The notes beneath the pieces are model-generated. The model did no database searches and had not been told where the DNA came from. It saw only the letters and a program-made list of their open reading frames with translations. Below are positions 15,675 through 24,369 of a stretch of 64,000 nt of DNA, in pieces. The stretch spans positions 434,001-498,000 of the forward strand of contig NZ_QVAI01000002.1 of the NCBI RefSeq assembly GCF_003427025.1. Direction: 5' to 3'. The position numbers and the translations under genes are program-made. Every line of letters begins with the position of its first letter. The first letter of the stretch is position 1. Origin of the DNA: Jiangella endophytica. Its GTDB lineage: Bacteria; Actinomycetota; Actinomycetes; Jiangellales; Jiangellaceae.

Positions 15675-16109
15675 ATGGCCACCGTCACGCCGTATCTCTG
15701 TGCCAAGGACGCCGCCGCCGCGCTCGACTTCTACGTCGCCGCGTTCGGCGCCGTCGAGACCACCCGCTGGACCGACCCGGACACCGGCACGATCGGGCAC
15801 GCCGAGTTCACCGTCCAGGGCGCCCGCGTCATGATCGCCGACGAGTGGCCCGAGGGAGGTGTCTACGGCCCCGACCCCGGGCGCACCGCGGTGTCGCTCG
15901 TCCTCACCGTCGACGACGTGGACGGCGTGTTCGAGCGGGCCGTCGCGGCCGGCGCCAGGGTCGACCGGCCGGTCACCGACTCGCCCCACGGTCGCGGCGG
16001 CTGGCTGTACGACCCGTTCGGGCACCGCTGGCACCTGACCACGCCCGAACCGGACATCACGAAGGACGAGCTGCGCTCCGCCGTCGGCGACGACTACGTG
16101 ATCAGCTAA
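15675..16109 (+). CDS. VOC (glyoxalase/bleomycin-resistance) family protein, PhnB-like
   Basis: A 144-residue protein of the vicinal-oxygen-chelate superfamily. It opens with VTPYLCAKDAAAALDFYVAAFGA and closes with WLYDPFGHRWHLTTPEP, the latter typical of PhnB-like members. The beta-alpha-beta-beta-beta units and conserved D-P-F-G-H turn are clear. These proteins bind metals or small molecules, and this one could be an enzyme or a binding protein. A GGGAG ribosome site precedes the ATG. The stop overlaps the convergent lipoprotein gene by 3 bp. Confidence 0.8.
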   Translation: MATVTPYLCAKDAAAALDFYVAAFGAVETTRWTDPDTGTIGHAEFTVQGARVMIADEWPEGGVYGPDPGRTAVSLVLTVDDVDGVFERAVAAGARVDRPVTDSPHGRGGWLYDPFGHRWHLTTPEPDITKDELRSAVGDDYVIS

Positions 16110-16879
16110 TACCCCGCCGCCTGCAGGGCCGCGTCGATCGCCCGGGCGACGTCGACCAGCTGGGCACCGCCGCTGCCGAGGCTGGCGGAGAGCGCGACCG
16201 ACACGTCGTCGCGGCGCCAGGCGATCTGCAGGTTGGACGACGCGCTCAGCGACGCCCACGCCTCGGTGCCGAGGTCGCCGACGTTCTCGGTGCCGCCGCC
16301 GAGCTGGTCGGCGGCGCTGATCCAGTCGTCGAACGTCGAGACGTTGAGGACCAGCTCGTCACCCGCGGCGCCGGTCCAGAAGCAGCCCGGGCCGAACTCC
16401 TCGGCGTCGGACGTGTCCTCCGGCGCCGGGTTGGCGCCGAGCAGGCCCGCGATCGCCTCGGCGCCCAGCGCGCACGCGTCGATCGGCTGCGCGACGGGCG
16501 GCGGGTCGTCGTCGCCGCCCGGGTCGGGTTGCGGCTGCTGGCCCCCGCCGTCGCCGCTGTCGGCCGGTGGGCCCGCGGCGTCGCCGCCGCCGTCGCCGCC
16601 GTCGGCCGGCGGATCGGCCGGTGCGTCGCCGCCGTCCGCGACGGGCTGTTCCGGCGCGGCCTGCGGCTCCTCCGCGCCGGCGTCGGCCTCGGTCGCGGGC
16701 GGCGTCTCGTCAGTGGGCGCGTCGGCGTTGGTCGGCGCCGCCCCGCGCGTCGACTCCCACGCGGGCGTCGGTGTGGCCTCGGCGCTCGCGTCGGCGTCGT
16801 CGCCGCCGCACCCGGCCAGGACGCCGGTGGACAGGATCAGGGCAGCCGCGACCGCGGACCGCTTGGACGAAGTGTTCAC
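16106..16879 (-). CDS. Secreted lipoprotein with Pro/Asp-rich linker (DUF3558-like C-terminus)
   Basis: Starting at GTG 16879 behind a gagagg ribosome site, the 257-residue product has a lipoprotein signal (KRSAVAAALILSTGVLAGC) with lipobox LAGC at residues 20-23. It should be lipid-anchored on the outer face of the membrane. A long linker rich in Asp, Gly, Pro and Ala follows (roughly residues 25-130). A small C-terminal domain contains IDACALGAEAIAGLLG, two further Cys (ACALG and GCFWTG) and a TFDDW motif, reminiscent of DUF3558 lipoproteins. Function is unknown. Confidence 0.75.
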   Translation of the reverse strand: MNTSSKRSAVAAALILSTGVLAGCGGDDADASAEATPTPAWESTRGAAPTNADAPTDETPPATEADAGAEEPQAAPEQPVADGGDAPADPPADGGDGGGDAAGPPADSGDGGGQQPQPDPGGDDDPPPVAQPIDACALGAEAIAGLLGANPAPEDTSDAEEFGPGCFWTGAAGDELVLNVSTFDDWISAADQLGGGTENVGDLGTEAWASLSASSNLQIAWRRDDVSVALSASLGSGGAQLVDVARAIDAALQAAGY

Positions 16880-16984
16880 CTGCGGATACCTCTCGTGAGC
16901 ACATCGAAGCGATCCCGACATTAGCAACAGAACGGGTGCGAACTCGATGGCCGATTCGGTAACGGTCCAGGAACGACGCGGTCG

Positions 16985-17947
16985 CTAGCGGGCCAGCTCC
17001 AGCAGCGTCTCGATCGCCGCGTGGAGGTCCGCGTCCGGTGCCGGCCGCATCCAGGCGTACGTCGAGCGGGGGAATCGGCCCCGGTAGAGACCGGCGTAGG
17101 CGAGCAGGTTGTCGCGCGCGTTCTGCTCGGGGCCGACGTCCTCGCCGACGAGGAGCCGGGCCTCGTAGGAGAGGGCGATGCGGTCGGCGAGCCACTCCGG
17201 GACCTCCGCCGGGTGCGCCGGATGCGCCTGCGCCGCCCTGAGCAGCCGATCGGCGAACGCACCGTCGTCGTGCCGGCGCGCCCGGGCCTCGAAGAGCGTC
17301 CAGTAGCGGCCGAGCGACCCGGCGCGCTCGCCCCAGCGCTCGGTGGCGACCTCCGCGATCGCGGTCGCGGCCCGGCGGACAGAGATCCACGCCCCGGTAG
17401 CGTCCTCGCCCGCCTGCCGTTCGGCGTCCGCGAGCGACCGTCGCGCGGCGGCCAACCACGCCTCCACCCGGCGCCCGACGACGGCCTGGTCGAAGCGCCA
17501 GCGGGCCGACAGCCCCAGGAGCGCCGACGCGACGCCGTCGTCGTCGCGGGCCGGGCGGCCGCCGTAGACCTTGTCGAGGCCGTGCAGCCAGCGGTGGTCG
17601 TCCATGCGCGAGGGCAGGCCGCCGGGATCGCGCACCTCGCCCGCGTCGAACGTCAGCCGCCCCGCGTCGACCGCCGTGTAGATGCCGCTGGTCCCCCACA
17701 TCTCGCTCAGCTGGTAGGCGCACCGATCGACCTCGTCCGCCACCTCGGCGACCGGCCGGCCGGCGCTGACCACCATGAGGTCGAGGTCGCTGAGCGGCCA
17801 GTGCTCGCCGCGCCCGTAGCTGCCGCCGAGCACGACGCCGACGACTCCGGGCACCTCGCCCAGGGCCGTCGTGGCCTCCTCGGCCCGTGCCGCCAGCCGG
17901 GCGCGCCAGTGCCGCAGCCGCGGGTCGGTGATCGGCGCCTCGTGCAT
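16985..17947 (-). CDS. Nucleotidyltransferase-fold protein
   Basis: A 320-residue protein whose N-terminal domain has the minimal nucleotidyltransferase signature GGSYGRGEHWPLSDLDLMV (residues 42-60): the G-S-x-x-R-G loop followed by D-x-D metal ligands. The rest is largely helical (WRFDQAVVGRRVEAWLAAARRSL, ATAIAEVATERWGERA), resembling the substrate-binding half of aminoglycoside or related nucleotidyltransferases. The target is not recognisable. It stands between the lipoprotein gene and tRNA-Ser on the same strand. Confidence 0.75.
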   Translation of the reverse strand: MHEAPITDPRLRHWRARLAARAEEATTALGEVPGVVGVVLGGSYGRGEHWPLSDLDLMVVSAGRPVAEVADEVDRCAYQLSEMWGTSGIYTAVDAGRLTFDAGEVRDPGGLPSRMDDHRWLHGLDKVYGGRPARDDDGVASALLGLSARWRFDQAVVGRRVEAWLAAARRSLADAERQAGEDATGAWISVRRAATAIAEVATERWGERAGSLGRYWTLFEARARRHDDGAFADRLLRAAQAHPAHPAEVPEWLADRIALSYEARLLVGEDVGPEQNARDNLLAYAGLYRGRFPRSTYAWMRPAPDADLHAAIETLLELAR

Positions 17948-18000
17948 CCGCCGCAGCCTACGCGCCGGAACGACGCCGCAACCGGGACCGGACGCACGTC

Positions 18001-18026
18001 GGGCCGGTCCTGGTGGGGACCGGCCC
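18001..18026. terminator. 10-bp perfect hairpin between tRNA-Ser and the nucleotidyltransferase gene
   Basis: gggccggtcc (18001-18010) and ggaccggccc (18017-18026) pair perfectly around a 6-base loop. It lies 22 bases after the tRNA-Ser 3' end on the minus strand. No T run follows, which is usual for GC-rich actinobacterial hairpin terminators. Confidence 0.55.
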
Positions 18027-18047
18027 GTTGCCTTGGTGCTGGTGGTG

Positions 18048-18138
18048 CGGAGGCGGCGGGATTTGAACCCGCGAGAGGGTTTGAGCCCTCAACCCGCTTA
18101 GCAGGCGGGCGCCATAAACCGGGCTAGGCGACGCCTCC
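18048..18138 (-). tRNA. tRNA-Ser (anticodon GCT)
   Basis: A 91-nt class II tRNA on the minus strand: acceptor GGAGGCG/CGCCTCC with discriminator G, anticodon loop with GCT, a long variable arm (GAGGGCTCAAACCCTC) and T-loop TTCAAAT. It reads AGC/AGU serine codons. CCA is not encoded. Confidence 0.92.
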
Positions 18139-18217
18139 ATGCCCGAGGAAGCACTGGTGCAACACCGGGCGACGCAAGGCTACCGTTCCAGCGCCGGAGA
18201 CGGCAAAGTCAGGTGGT

Positions 18218-18871
18218 GTGAGATCTCGCGGGCGTGTCTGGCGCGATCGTCGCGAGGCTGGTGAGCAGCTGGGCGCGGCGGTTCTGGAACAGCTCGGCGA
18301 CGCCGAGGACGTGCTGGTGCTGGGGCTGCCGCGCGGGGGTGTCGCGGTCGCGGCGCCGGTGGCCGCCATGGTGGGCGGCGAGCTGGACGTGCTCGTGGTG
18401 CGCAAGGCGGGCGTGCCGTGGCAGCCGGAGCTGGCGCTGGGCGCCGTGACGGCGTCGGGGCATCGGGTGGTGAACGGTGAGGTGGCCAGGCGCATCCGGC
18501 TGCGTGCCGACGATGTCGAGGAGATCTTCCGACGTGCCCAGGACTCCGCGAGCGACCGCGAGCGCCTGCTGCGCGGCGACCGCCCGCCCCCGCTGCTGGC
18601 CGGCCGGACCGTCGTCCTGGTGGACGACGGCATCGCCACAGGAGCGACGATGCGGGCGGCGGCCGAGCTGATCACGACGGCGCGACCGCGGCCGGACGGC
18701 GTCCTCGTCGCGGTGCCGGTGGGGCCGAGGGGGACGGTGGACGAGCTGGCGGAGGTCGTCGACGCGGTGGTCGCGTTGCGGATCCCGGCGATCTTCCACG
18801 CGGTCGGCGAGTGGTACGACGACTTCACTCAGGTCGAAGACGCCGACGTCAGGGCGCTGCTGGAACCGTGA
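18218..18871 (+). CDS. Phosphoribosyltransferase family protein
   Basis: A 217-residue cytosolic protein with the type I phosphoribosyltransferase fold. The PRPP-binding loop is VVLVDDGIATGATM (about residues 131-144), where the paired Asp residues and T-G-A-T bind PRPP. LGLPRGGVAVAAPVA near residue 40 and ELDVLVVRKAGVPWQPELALGAV are typical of the uncharacterised PRTase group often annotated as predicted phosphoribosyltransferases. The start is probably GTG 18218, though downstream starts are possible. The neighbours give no substrate clue. Confidence 0.8.
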   Translation: MRSRGRVWRDRREAGEQLGAAVLEQLGDAEDVLVLGLPRGGVAVAAPVAAMVGGELDVLVVRKAGVPWQPELALGAVTASGHRVVNGEVARRIRLRADDVEEIFRRAQDSASDRERLLRGDRPPPLLAGRTVVLVDDGIATGATMRAAAELITTARPRPDGVLVAVPVGPRGTVDELAEVVDAVVALRIPAIFHAVGEWYDDFTQVEDADVRALLEP

Positions 18872-18993
18872 CCGTGGTCACTTAGGCAACTTATCGGGCG
18901 GTTCAGGCGTCTTGTTACACAGGCGGTTGCACCGACGTCCGGCTGGACCGGGCCGAGGTGTGATTATCCTGGCTTCGGCGAATAGAGCGGATC

Positions 18994-20652
18994 ATGCGAG
19001 CTGACGACGTGAGAGCGAGGAGGGGTGACCGGCCGGTGCAGCAGCGCTCCCGACGAGCTCAAGGTGCTCGGCGCGCTCGGTTGCAGTCGCGCCGGAACGA
19101 GCGCAACCAGCGCTACGGCCGCTTCATCGGGCTCACCGCGCTCGGCTCGCTGATCCCTGGCACCGGGCTGCTCGCCGCTGGCAAGCGCCGCCTCGGCACC
19201 ACCGTGCTGGTGATCCTCGCCGCTCTGCTCATCCTCGCGCTCGCCGTGGTGGTGCTCGTCCCGCCGACCGAGCTGGCCTCCTACGGCGGCGACCGCCAGA
19301 TGATGCTGATCGTCGGGACGGCGCTCGCGGCCGGCGCGGCGGCCTGGCTGCTCATCGCCGTCGGCAGCCACCGCTCACTGGAGCCGGACGGCCTGCCCAC
19401 CGGCAAGCGGCTGGCCGGCGCGTTGGTCGTCATCGTCAGCGCGTCCGTGGTGGTCGCCCCGATGGCGGTCGGCTCCAGGTACGCGTTCACTCAGCGCGAC
19501 CTGGTCGGCAGCATCTCGTCCAGTGGCGGCAGCAACACGACGCCTGACGTCGACCTCGCCGATCCGTGGGCGGACAAACCGCGGCTGAACGTGCTCTTCC
19601 TCGGCGGCGACGCCGGCGACGGCCGCACCGGGCTGCGTCCGGACACCCAGATCCTCGCCAGCATCGACACCGACACCGGTGCGACCACGATGATCTCGCT
19701 GCCGCGCAACCTGCAGGGCTTCCCCTTCCCCGAGGGCACCCCGCTCGCCGACGCCTACCCTGACGGGTTCACCGGCAGCGGCGACCCGCTGGAGTGGATG
19801 CTCAACGCGGTCTACGCCAATGTGCCGCGCGACCATCCCGACGTCTTCGCGGGCGTCGGCGACCCGGGTGCCGACGCCACGAAGTGGGCGGTCGAGGGGG
19901 CCCTCGGCATCGACGTCGACTACTTCATCATGGTCGACCTCGCCGGCTTCGAGGCCGTGGTCGACGCGCTCGGCGGCATCACCGTCAATGTGCCGCGCGA
20001 CATCCCGTGGGGCAACAAGAGCCTCCCCGACGGCACCTGCACCCAGGCCAACGGCTACATCGAGCAGGGCGACAACCAGCTCCTCGACGGTTTCCACGCG
20101 CTCTGGTTCGCCCGCTCCCGCTGCGGCAGCGACGACTACGAGCGCATGGAGCGCCAGCGCTGCGTCATGAACGCCATCGTCGACAAGGCCGACCCCACCA
20201 CGCTGCTCAGCCAGTACCAGAGCCTCGCGTCGGCGGCCGGCGACATCATCACGTCCGACGTGCCGGCCGACCTGTTCCCGGCGCTGATCGAGCTGATGGT
20301 GCAGGTCCGCACCCAGCCGCTGGAGAGCCTGACGCTCGACAACGAGTTCTTCGGCAGCATGGGCACGACGTCCGGCGACCCCGACTACGACCAGCTGCAC
20401 GCGCGCATCCAGGAGATCCTCGCCGACACCCCGGCCGCTCCGGACGCCGGCGAGACGGCGCCGCCCGAGGACACCACCGAGGCGACCGGGCAGAACGCCG
20501 ACAACGCCGGCACCGACCGCGCCGGCGCCGCCGTCCAGCAGGCCTCCGGCGACGCCGAGACGCAGAGCGACGAGACGACCGACGAGCCCACCGAGGGCGC
20601 GACGGACGAGCCCGCGGCCGACGAGCCGGTCGACACCGGCGCGGTCTGCTGA
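18994..20652 (+). CDS. LCP family (LytR-CpsA-Psr) cell-wall glycopolymer transferase
   Basis: LCP proteins attach secondary polymers (teichoic acid, arabinogalactan or capsule) to peptidoglycan from lipid-linked precursors outside the membrane. The 552-residue product has a basic cytoplasmic N-terminus. Membrane segments lie around residues 43-60, 68-92, 108-126 and 143-160. The extracellular LCP domain starts at about RLNVLFLGGDAG (residue 195). Its conserved Asp/Arg residues appear in RTGLRPDTQILASIDTDTG, ISLPRNL, FAVVDALGGI-like VVDALGGITVNVP, and the GFHALWFARSR with DYERMERQRCV region. The C-terminal 80 residues are a low-complexity Glu/Asp/Thr/Ala tail. It converges with a lipoprotein gene one base away. 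Confidence 0.9.
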   Translation: MRADDVRARRGDRPVQQRSRRAQGARRARLQSRRNERNQRYGRFIGLTALGSLIPGTGLLAAGKRRLGTTVLVILAALLILALAVVVLVPPTELASYGGDRQMMLIVGTALAAGAAAWLLIAVGSHRSLEPDGLPTGKRLAGALVVIVSASVVVAPMAVGSRYAFTQRDLVGSISSSGGSNTTPDVDLADPWADKPRLNVLFLGGDAGDGRTGLRPDTQILASIDTDTGATTMISLPRNLQGFPFPEGTPLADAYPDGFTGSGDPLEWMLNAVYANVPRDHPDVFAGVGDPGADATKWAVEGALGIDVDYFIMVDLAGFEAVVDALGGITVNVPRDIPWGNKSLPDGTCTQANGYIEQGDNQLLDGFHALWFARSRCGSDDYERMERQRCVMNAIVDKADPTTLLSQYQSLASAAGDIITSDVPADLFPALIELMVQVRTQPLESLTLDNEFFGSMGTTSGDPDYDQLHARIQEILADTPAAPDAGETAPPEDTTEATGQNADNAGTDRAGAAVQQASGDAETQSDETTDEPTEGATDEPAADEPVDTGAVC

Positions 20653-20653
20653 C

Positions 20654-21670
20654 TCACTCGTACAGCACGTAGTCCGGCCTCGGCGCCAGGGCCAGCACCT
20701 GGGCCGGCGTCATGAGCGGTCCCTGCTCGGCGTCCTCCTCGAAGAACAGCTTGAAGCCGGCCGCGACGTGCGGCGGCTTCGTGCGCATGAGGGTGGTCCA
20801 GGTCCGCTCCTTGTCGGCGCGGCTGCCGATGCCGTCGACGCTCTTGATGGCGACGACGCCCGGGTGCGGCCGCAGCGCCGCCTCGTCCTCGACGACGGAC
20901 GCGTGCACCTGGTGGAACACCATGGCCTTCTCCGGCAGGCCGTGTTCGGCGACCAGCGCCGACAGGTAGGCGGCGACGGAGTCCAGCTCGGCGCCGGTCG
21001 TGCTGCCGTAGACGTCACCCGGCACTTCGTCGGGCCCGACCGCCCACTCCGGGTCCAGCGCCAGCCCGACGTCCGGTTCGGTCAGCCACGGCTCCAGCCG
21101 GGTCACCTCGTCGAGGAAGCCGGCCCGCCCGGGCTGGATGTTGAGCAGCAGCAACGCGCCGTGTCGCCGGGCCGCCGCCAGGTACGCCGCGATGACGTCG
21201 TCGGGCTCGTGCGTGCGGTACAGCCCGTCGGCCGCCGGCGACCCGTGCGCGATGACCGTGATCAGCTCGAACACCGGCAGGACGGTGCGGCCGTCGCCGT
21301 CGTACTCGGCGGCGATCGCGTCGATCTGGTCCGCGGCGGCTTCCAGGTCGCCCGCGCCGAGCCGCCCGAACGCCGGCGACCGTCCGCCGGCGAAGCCGAC
21401 CAGCCGGCGGTCCGGCAGGATCGTCGTTCCGCCGCCGGGCAGGGTGGGCGACATCGTGGGGGCCGGGCTCGGCGCGGGCGTGGTGTCGGGGGCCGGCGAC
21501 GGCGTACGGCTCGCGCCGGGCGCGCCGTCGGGTGCGGGTGTCGACGGCTCCGACGCCGCCCAGGGCGCCACCGGCGTGCGACCGTCGCCGGAGACGGCGC
21601 CACCACCACCGGGGGCACATCCGGCCGTCGCCAGGGCGGCGATCGTCAGCAGGAGCAGGGATCTACGCAC
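20654..21670 (-). CDS. Lipoprotein with predicted alpha/beta-barrel-like domain
   Basis: The 338-residue protein begins MRRSLLLLTIAALATAGC, a lipoprotein signal with lipobox ATAGC (Cys18), so it is predicted on the cell surface. A Pro/Ala/Thr linker spans about residues 20-80. The remaining domain (VGFAGGRSPAFGRLG, LLLLNIQPGR, VGLALDPEW, MVFHQVHASVV, VVAIKSVDGIG) alternates strands and helices like a TIM barrel, with conserved Asp/Glu at strand ends. Similar proteins occur widely in actinobacteria without an assigned activity. It ends one base from the convergent LCP gene, so a cell-envelope role fits but is only inferred. Confidence 0.7.
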   Translation of the reverse strand: MRRSLLLLTIAALATAGCAPGGGGAVSGDGRTPVAPWAASEPSTPAPDGAPGASRTPSPAPDTTPAPSPAPTMSPTLPGGGTTILPDRRLVGFAGGRSPAFGRLGAGDLEAAADQIDAIAAEYDGDGRTVLPVFELITVIAHGSPAADGLYRTHEPDDVIAAYLAAARRHGALLLLNIQPGRAGFLDEVTRLEPWLTEPDVGLALDPEWAVGPDEVPGDVYGSTTGAELDSVAAYLSALVAEHGLPEKAMVFHQVHASVVEDEAALRPHPGVVAIKSVDGIGSRADKERTWTTLMRTKPPHVAAGFKLFFEEDAEQGPLMTPAQVLALAPRPDYVLYE

Positions 21671-21708
21671 TCATGCCAGTGTGCCCGGACAGCCGGGCCG
21701 GCATGCGT

Positions 21709-22185
21709 TCAGGCGAGGTCGTCCTGGCCGGAGAGCGGACGGTAGCCGCGGTCCTGGTTGAGCCGGCCGCGCAGTTCGCGCGCCAGCACCCGCGGCTCGA
21801 CGTCGATGGACGCGGTGCGGATGAGGCTCTGCCGGCCGCCGGAGAGGTCGACGGAGACGATGGCGCCGTCGGTCTGCACCTTGCGGACGTCGCGCCATGG
21901 CACCCGCCGCCCGACGCCGAACCCCGTCGCGTTGACGAAGCCGTCGTCGTCGAGCACCAGCCGGGTGCCGCGGCCGAACACCCGCAGCACGCCCACCAGC
22001 AGGATGACCAGGGCCACCACCGCGGCCGCGGCCAGCAGCACCAGCAATACGGCGCGCAGCCACCCGGCGGGGTCGGCCGCCAGCACGATCGTGAGCGCGA
22101 TGGTGACCAGGCCGAGACCGGCGGCGCCCACTCCGACGCCGCGGACCGCGAGCTGGGTCGGTGGGCCGTAGACCGTGCGTGTCAC
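21709..22185 (-). CDS. Small membrane protein with PH-like domain
   Basis: 158 residues. Two adjacent hydrophobic helices (about residues 14-36 and 41-66) are followed by a cytosolic bacterial-PH-like module (TRLVLDDDGFVNATGFGVGRRVPWRDVRKVQTDGAIVSVDL). The pattern of a strand, a W-R-D-V helix start and a basic turn is characteristic of bPH2-type proteins. Function is unknown, with membrane-linked stress or wall roles known only for distant relatives. Confidence 0.65.
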   Translation of the reverse strand: MTRTVYGPPTQLAVRGVGVGAAGLGLVTIALTIVLAADPAGWLRAVLLVLLAAAAVVALVILLVGVLRVFGRGTRLVLDDDGFVNATGFGVGRRVPWRDVRKVQTDGAIVSVDLSGGRQSLIRTASIDVEPRVLARELRGRLNQDRGYRPLSGQDDLA

Positions 22186-22229
22186 GGACCCAGTGTGTCA
22201 CGCGAGCGCAGGTCAGCCCGCGTGGAGGG

Positions 22230-22406
22230 TCAGGTGACGGAGGCCAGCCGGGCCCGGTTCTCGGCGATGATCCGGCACAGCGGGCACAGGTCGAGCCCGT
22301 GTCGCCGAGTCCAGCCGGAGAGGGTCGCGCGAGCGTGGTGTGGTGTCGAACCCAAGGTCCCCAAGTCGCCGCATTGGTCGCAGACGATGGCTACCTGAGC
22401 GCTCAT
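22230..22406 (-). CDS. Small zinc-ribbon-like protein (58 aa)
   Basis: A 177-bp gene starting at ATG 22406 with a good ribosome site (AGGAGA). It has two Cys-x2-Cys pairs, CDQC near residue 9 and CPLC near residue 42, spaced as in a zinc ribbon, with TLSGWTRRHGLDLC between them. The protein is short and soluble and may bind nucleic acid or a partner protein. Its position is between the PH-domain gene and the polyamine-synthase-like gene on the same strand. The family is not recognised. Confidence 0.6.
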   Translation of the reverse strand: MSAQVAIVCDQCGDLGTLGSTPHHARATLSGWTRRHGLDLCPLCRIIAENRARLASVT

Positions 22407-22572
22407 GGTCTCCTACCTGTCTGTCGTGCGCCGCCCCGGCGCGTTCCCACCCATGTCAAGAATGCCTGACCGATAGTGATGCCGCGAGAAAACTCGCCGC
22501 ACAGCACGATCGAAACCATCCGTGACCTGCATCCAGGCTAGCGATCAGGCCGGTGCGATGAGGTCGAAACGA

Positions 22573-24228
22573 TCAATTCGCGCCGACGCCGGCGATGATC
22601 GAGACGAGGCGGTGCGCCGGCAGCTCGATCAACGGGTGGTCGAGCTCGTGGGGCGCGACGCCGGACTCCTCGACGATCCGCCGGGCCTCGTTCTTGGTGA
22701 GCGGCTCGCCGCCCGTGCGCCGGCTGGCCTTGATCAGGGCCTCGCGCCATGCGGTACCCAGGCGCCGGTGGGCGTTGTCGAGCAGGAACCGCCGCGCGAC
22801 GTCCGCGGGTGGCAGCTCCGCGGGGTCGACCGCGACGGCCTCGACGATCGCGTGCCGCGAGTCAGGGGTGCTGCGCCGGAACCGCAGCCGCCATTTGGCC
22901 CCGACCAGCCGCTGCAGCTCCTGCTGGCCCGCCTGCGACGTCACGGCCGGGTGCGTGTTCTGGACGGCGAGCGCGAGCCGCCGCACGTCGAGGGCCAGCA
23001 GCGTCCGGAGCAGCCAGGTGTTCGGGTCGCCGACCAGGTGCACTGCCACGGCTGCCGAGCGGGCGTTGGGGATCGCCGCCGCTGCCCGCCCCGAGAAGAC
23101 GTCGCCGAGCGCGATGCCGCCGGGCGGGCGCTGCACCGCGACGACCGCGCCGACCTCGAGCGACTCGGGCCCGGCGGCGGCGTCCGTCAGCGCCGTCATG
23201 ACGTCCTGTGCGTCGGGCCGGCCACCCTCGAGCGACTGGGGCCCATGCGTGTAAATCGTGACGGCCTCCTGCGCCATACGCGGCAGCGCCTTCCACGTCG
23301 CCGCCGTCGGCTGGAGGACGTAGAGGTCGCTGGCGCTGCCGATGGCCTGTGCGCCGTCGTAGCGGTTGAAGTGCGGCAGAACGGCCTCGGTGGCCAGCGA
23401 CAGGCCGACGAGCTCGCGCTGCACCTTCAGCCCCAACGCCGGCTGGTGGCTGCCGTAGCCGTAGGCCATGACCAGCCGGCCGTTCGTGCGGTCGTGCAGG
23501 CTCTCCAGGCCGCGGGCGAGGAACAGCCGGACGCCCTCGGGCGTGTAGGGCGGGTCGGTGACGACGAGGTCGCCCGCCTCGCGCGCGGCGGACGGCAACC
23601 CGGCGCGGAAGTCGGCGTAGGCGGTGCGGATCGACAGGCCCAGTGCCGCGGCCCGGTCGTCGACGTAGGCCAGCAGGTCCTCGTCGAGGTCGGCGACGAC
23701 GACGTTCACCCGCGGGTTGACCAGGCACACCGCGATCGACGTGAGGTCGTGGTCGCCGACGCAGACCACGGTCGCGCCGTCGAGGTCGAACGTGGCGTCC
23801 AGCCACAGTGCGCGGCGCAGCGCGGTGACCGGGGTCGCGGGCACGTGGTCGAGCGCCTGGACGGCCGCCGGCGCCCCGGCGACCACCTCGGCGATCTGCC
23901 GGGCGACCTCGCCGGTGGGCAGTGCGTCGGCCGGCTCGGGCAGCACGGGCGGTGTCAGGCGGTCCAGCCCGAACCGCTCCCGGTACCGCGACCGAGCGCC
24001 GGCCCGCACCGTGGACCGGTCGCCATGCGTCTCGAGGTCGCCACCCAGCGCGTCGAGCAGTCGTTCCACCAGCCGTCGCGGCACCGCGTGCCGGCGGACG
24101 AGATCGTCGAGCGGGACCGTGCCGGCGACGAGCGCGGCCAGCGTCTCCCGCAGCGGGCGCGCGGCGACGCCGAGTCCCGACACGAGGTCGGCGACACGGT
24201 CGATGGGGTCGGCGTGAAGCGAGTCCAA
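22573..24228 (-). CDS. Bis-aminopropyl spermidine synthase-like protein (BpsA/DUF43 family) with long C-terminal extension
   Basis: The 551-residue protein resembles BpsA, the aminopropyltransferase that makes branched-chain polyamines in thermophiles from decarboxylated S-adenosylmethionine. Family signatures are VVCVGDHDLTSIAVCLVNP (about 153-171), where BpsA has GDDDLTS, then VVVADLDEDLLAYVDD and DLVVTDPPYTPEGVRLFLARG (about 217-237), where BpsA has a TDPPE/T motif. An N-terminal winged-helix-like region precedes the Rossmann-type catalytic core. About 230 residues beyond the core (after QPTAATWKALPRM) have no counterpart in the short archaeal enzymes. The gene ends upstream of tRNA-Ser(TGA). 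A methyltransferase role remains possible. Confidence 0.7.
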   Translation of the reverse strand: MDSLHADPIDRVADLVSGLGVAARPLRETLAALVAGTVPLDDLVRRHAVPRRLVERLLDALGGDLETHGDRSTVRAGARSRYRERFGLDRLTPPVLPEPADALPTGEVARQIAEVVAGAPAAVQALDHVPATPVTALRRALWLDATFDLDGATVVCVGDHDLTSIAVCLVNPRVNVVVADLDEDLLAYVDDRAAALGLSIRTAYADFRAGLPSAAREAGDLVVTDPPYTPEGVRLFLARGLESLHDRTNGRLVMAYGYGSHQPALGLKVQRELVGLSLATEAVLPHFNRYDGAQAIGSASDLYVLQPTAATWKALPRMAQEAVTIYTHGPQSLEGGRPDAQDVMTALTDAAAGPESLEVGAVVAVQRPPGGIALGDVFSGRAAAAIPNARSAAVAVHLVGDPNTWLLRTLLALDVRRLALAVQNTHPAVTSQAGQQELQRLVGAKWRLRFRRSTPDSRHAIVEAVAVDPAELPPADVARRFLLDNAHRRLGTAWREALIKASRRTGGEPLTKNEARRIVEESGVAPHELDHPLIELPAHRLVSIIAGVGAN

Positions 24229-24229
24229 G

Positions 24230-24322
24230 CGGAGGGCATGGGATTCGAACCCATGAGGACGGAGAGGGCCCCGCCCTAGAACTTTTCAAGAGTTCCCCGT
24301 TCGGCCACTCCGGCAGCCCTCC
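24230..24322 (-). tRNA. tRNA-Ser (anticodon TGA)
   Basis: A 93-nt class II tRNA on the minus strand: acceptor GGAGGGC/GCCCTCC with discriminator G, anticodon stem GAACT/AGTTC around loop CTTGAAA (anticodon TGA), a long variable arm and T-loop TTCGAAT. It reads UCN serine codons. CCA is not encoded. Confidence 0.92.
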
Positions 24323-24369
24323 AGGCAGGTGCAAGTGTGCCACGTCCGGCGTGTGGCAGCATCGGCCCG

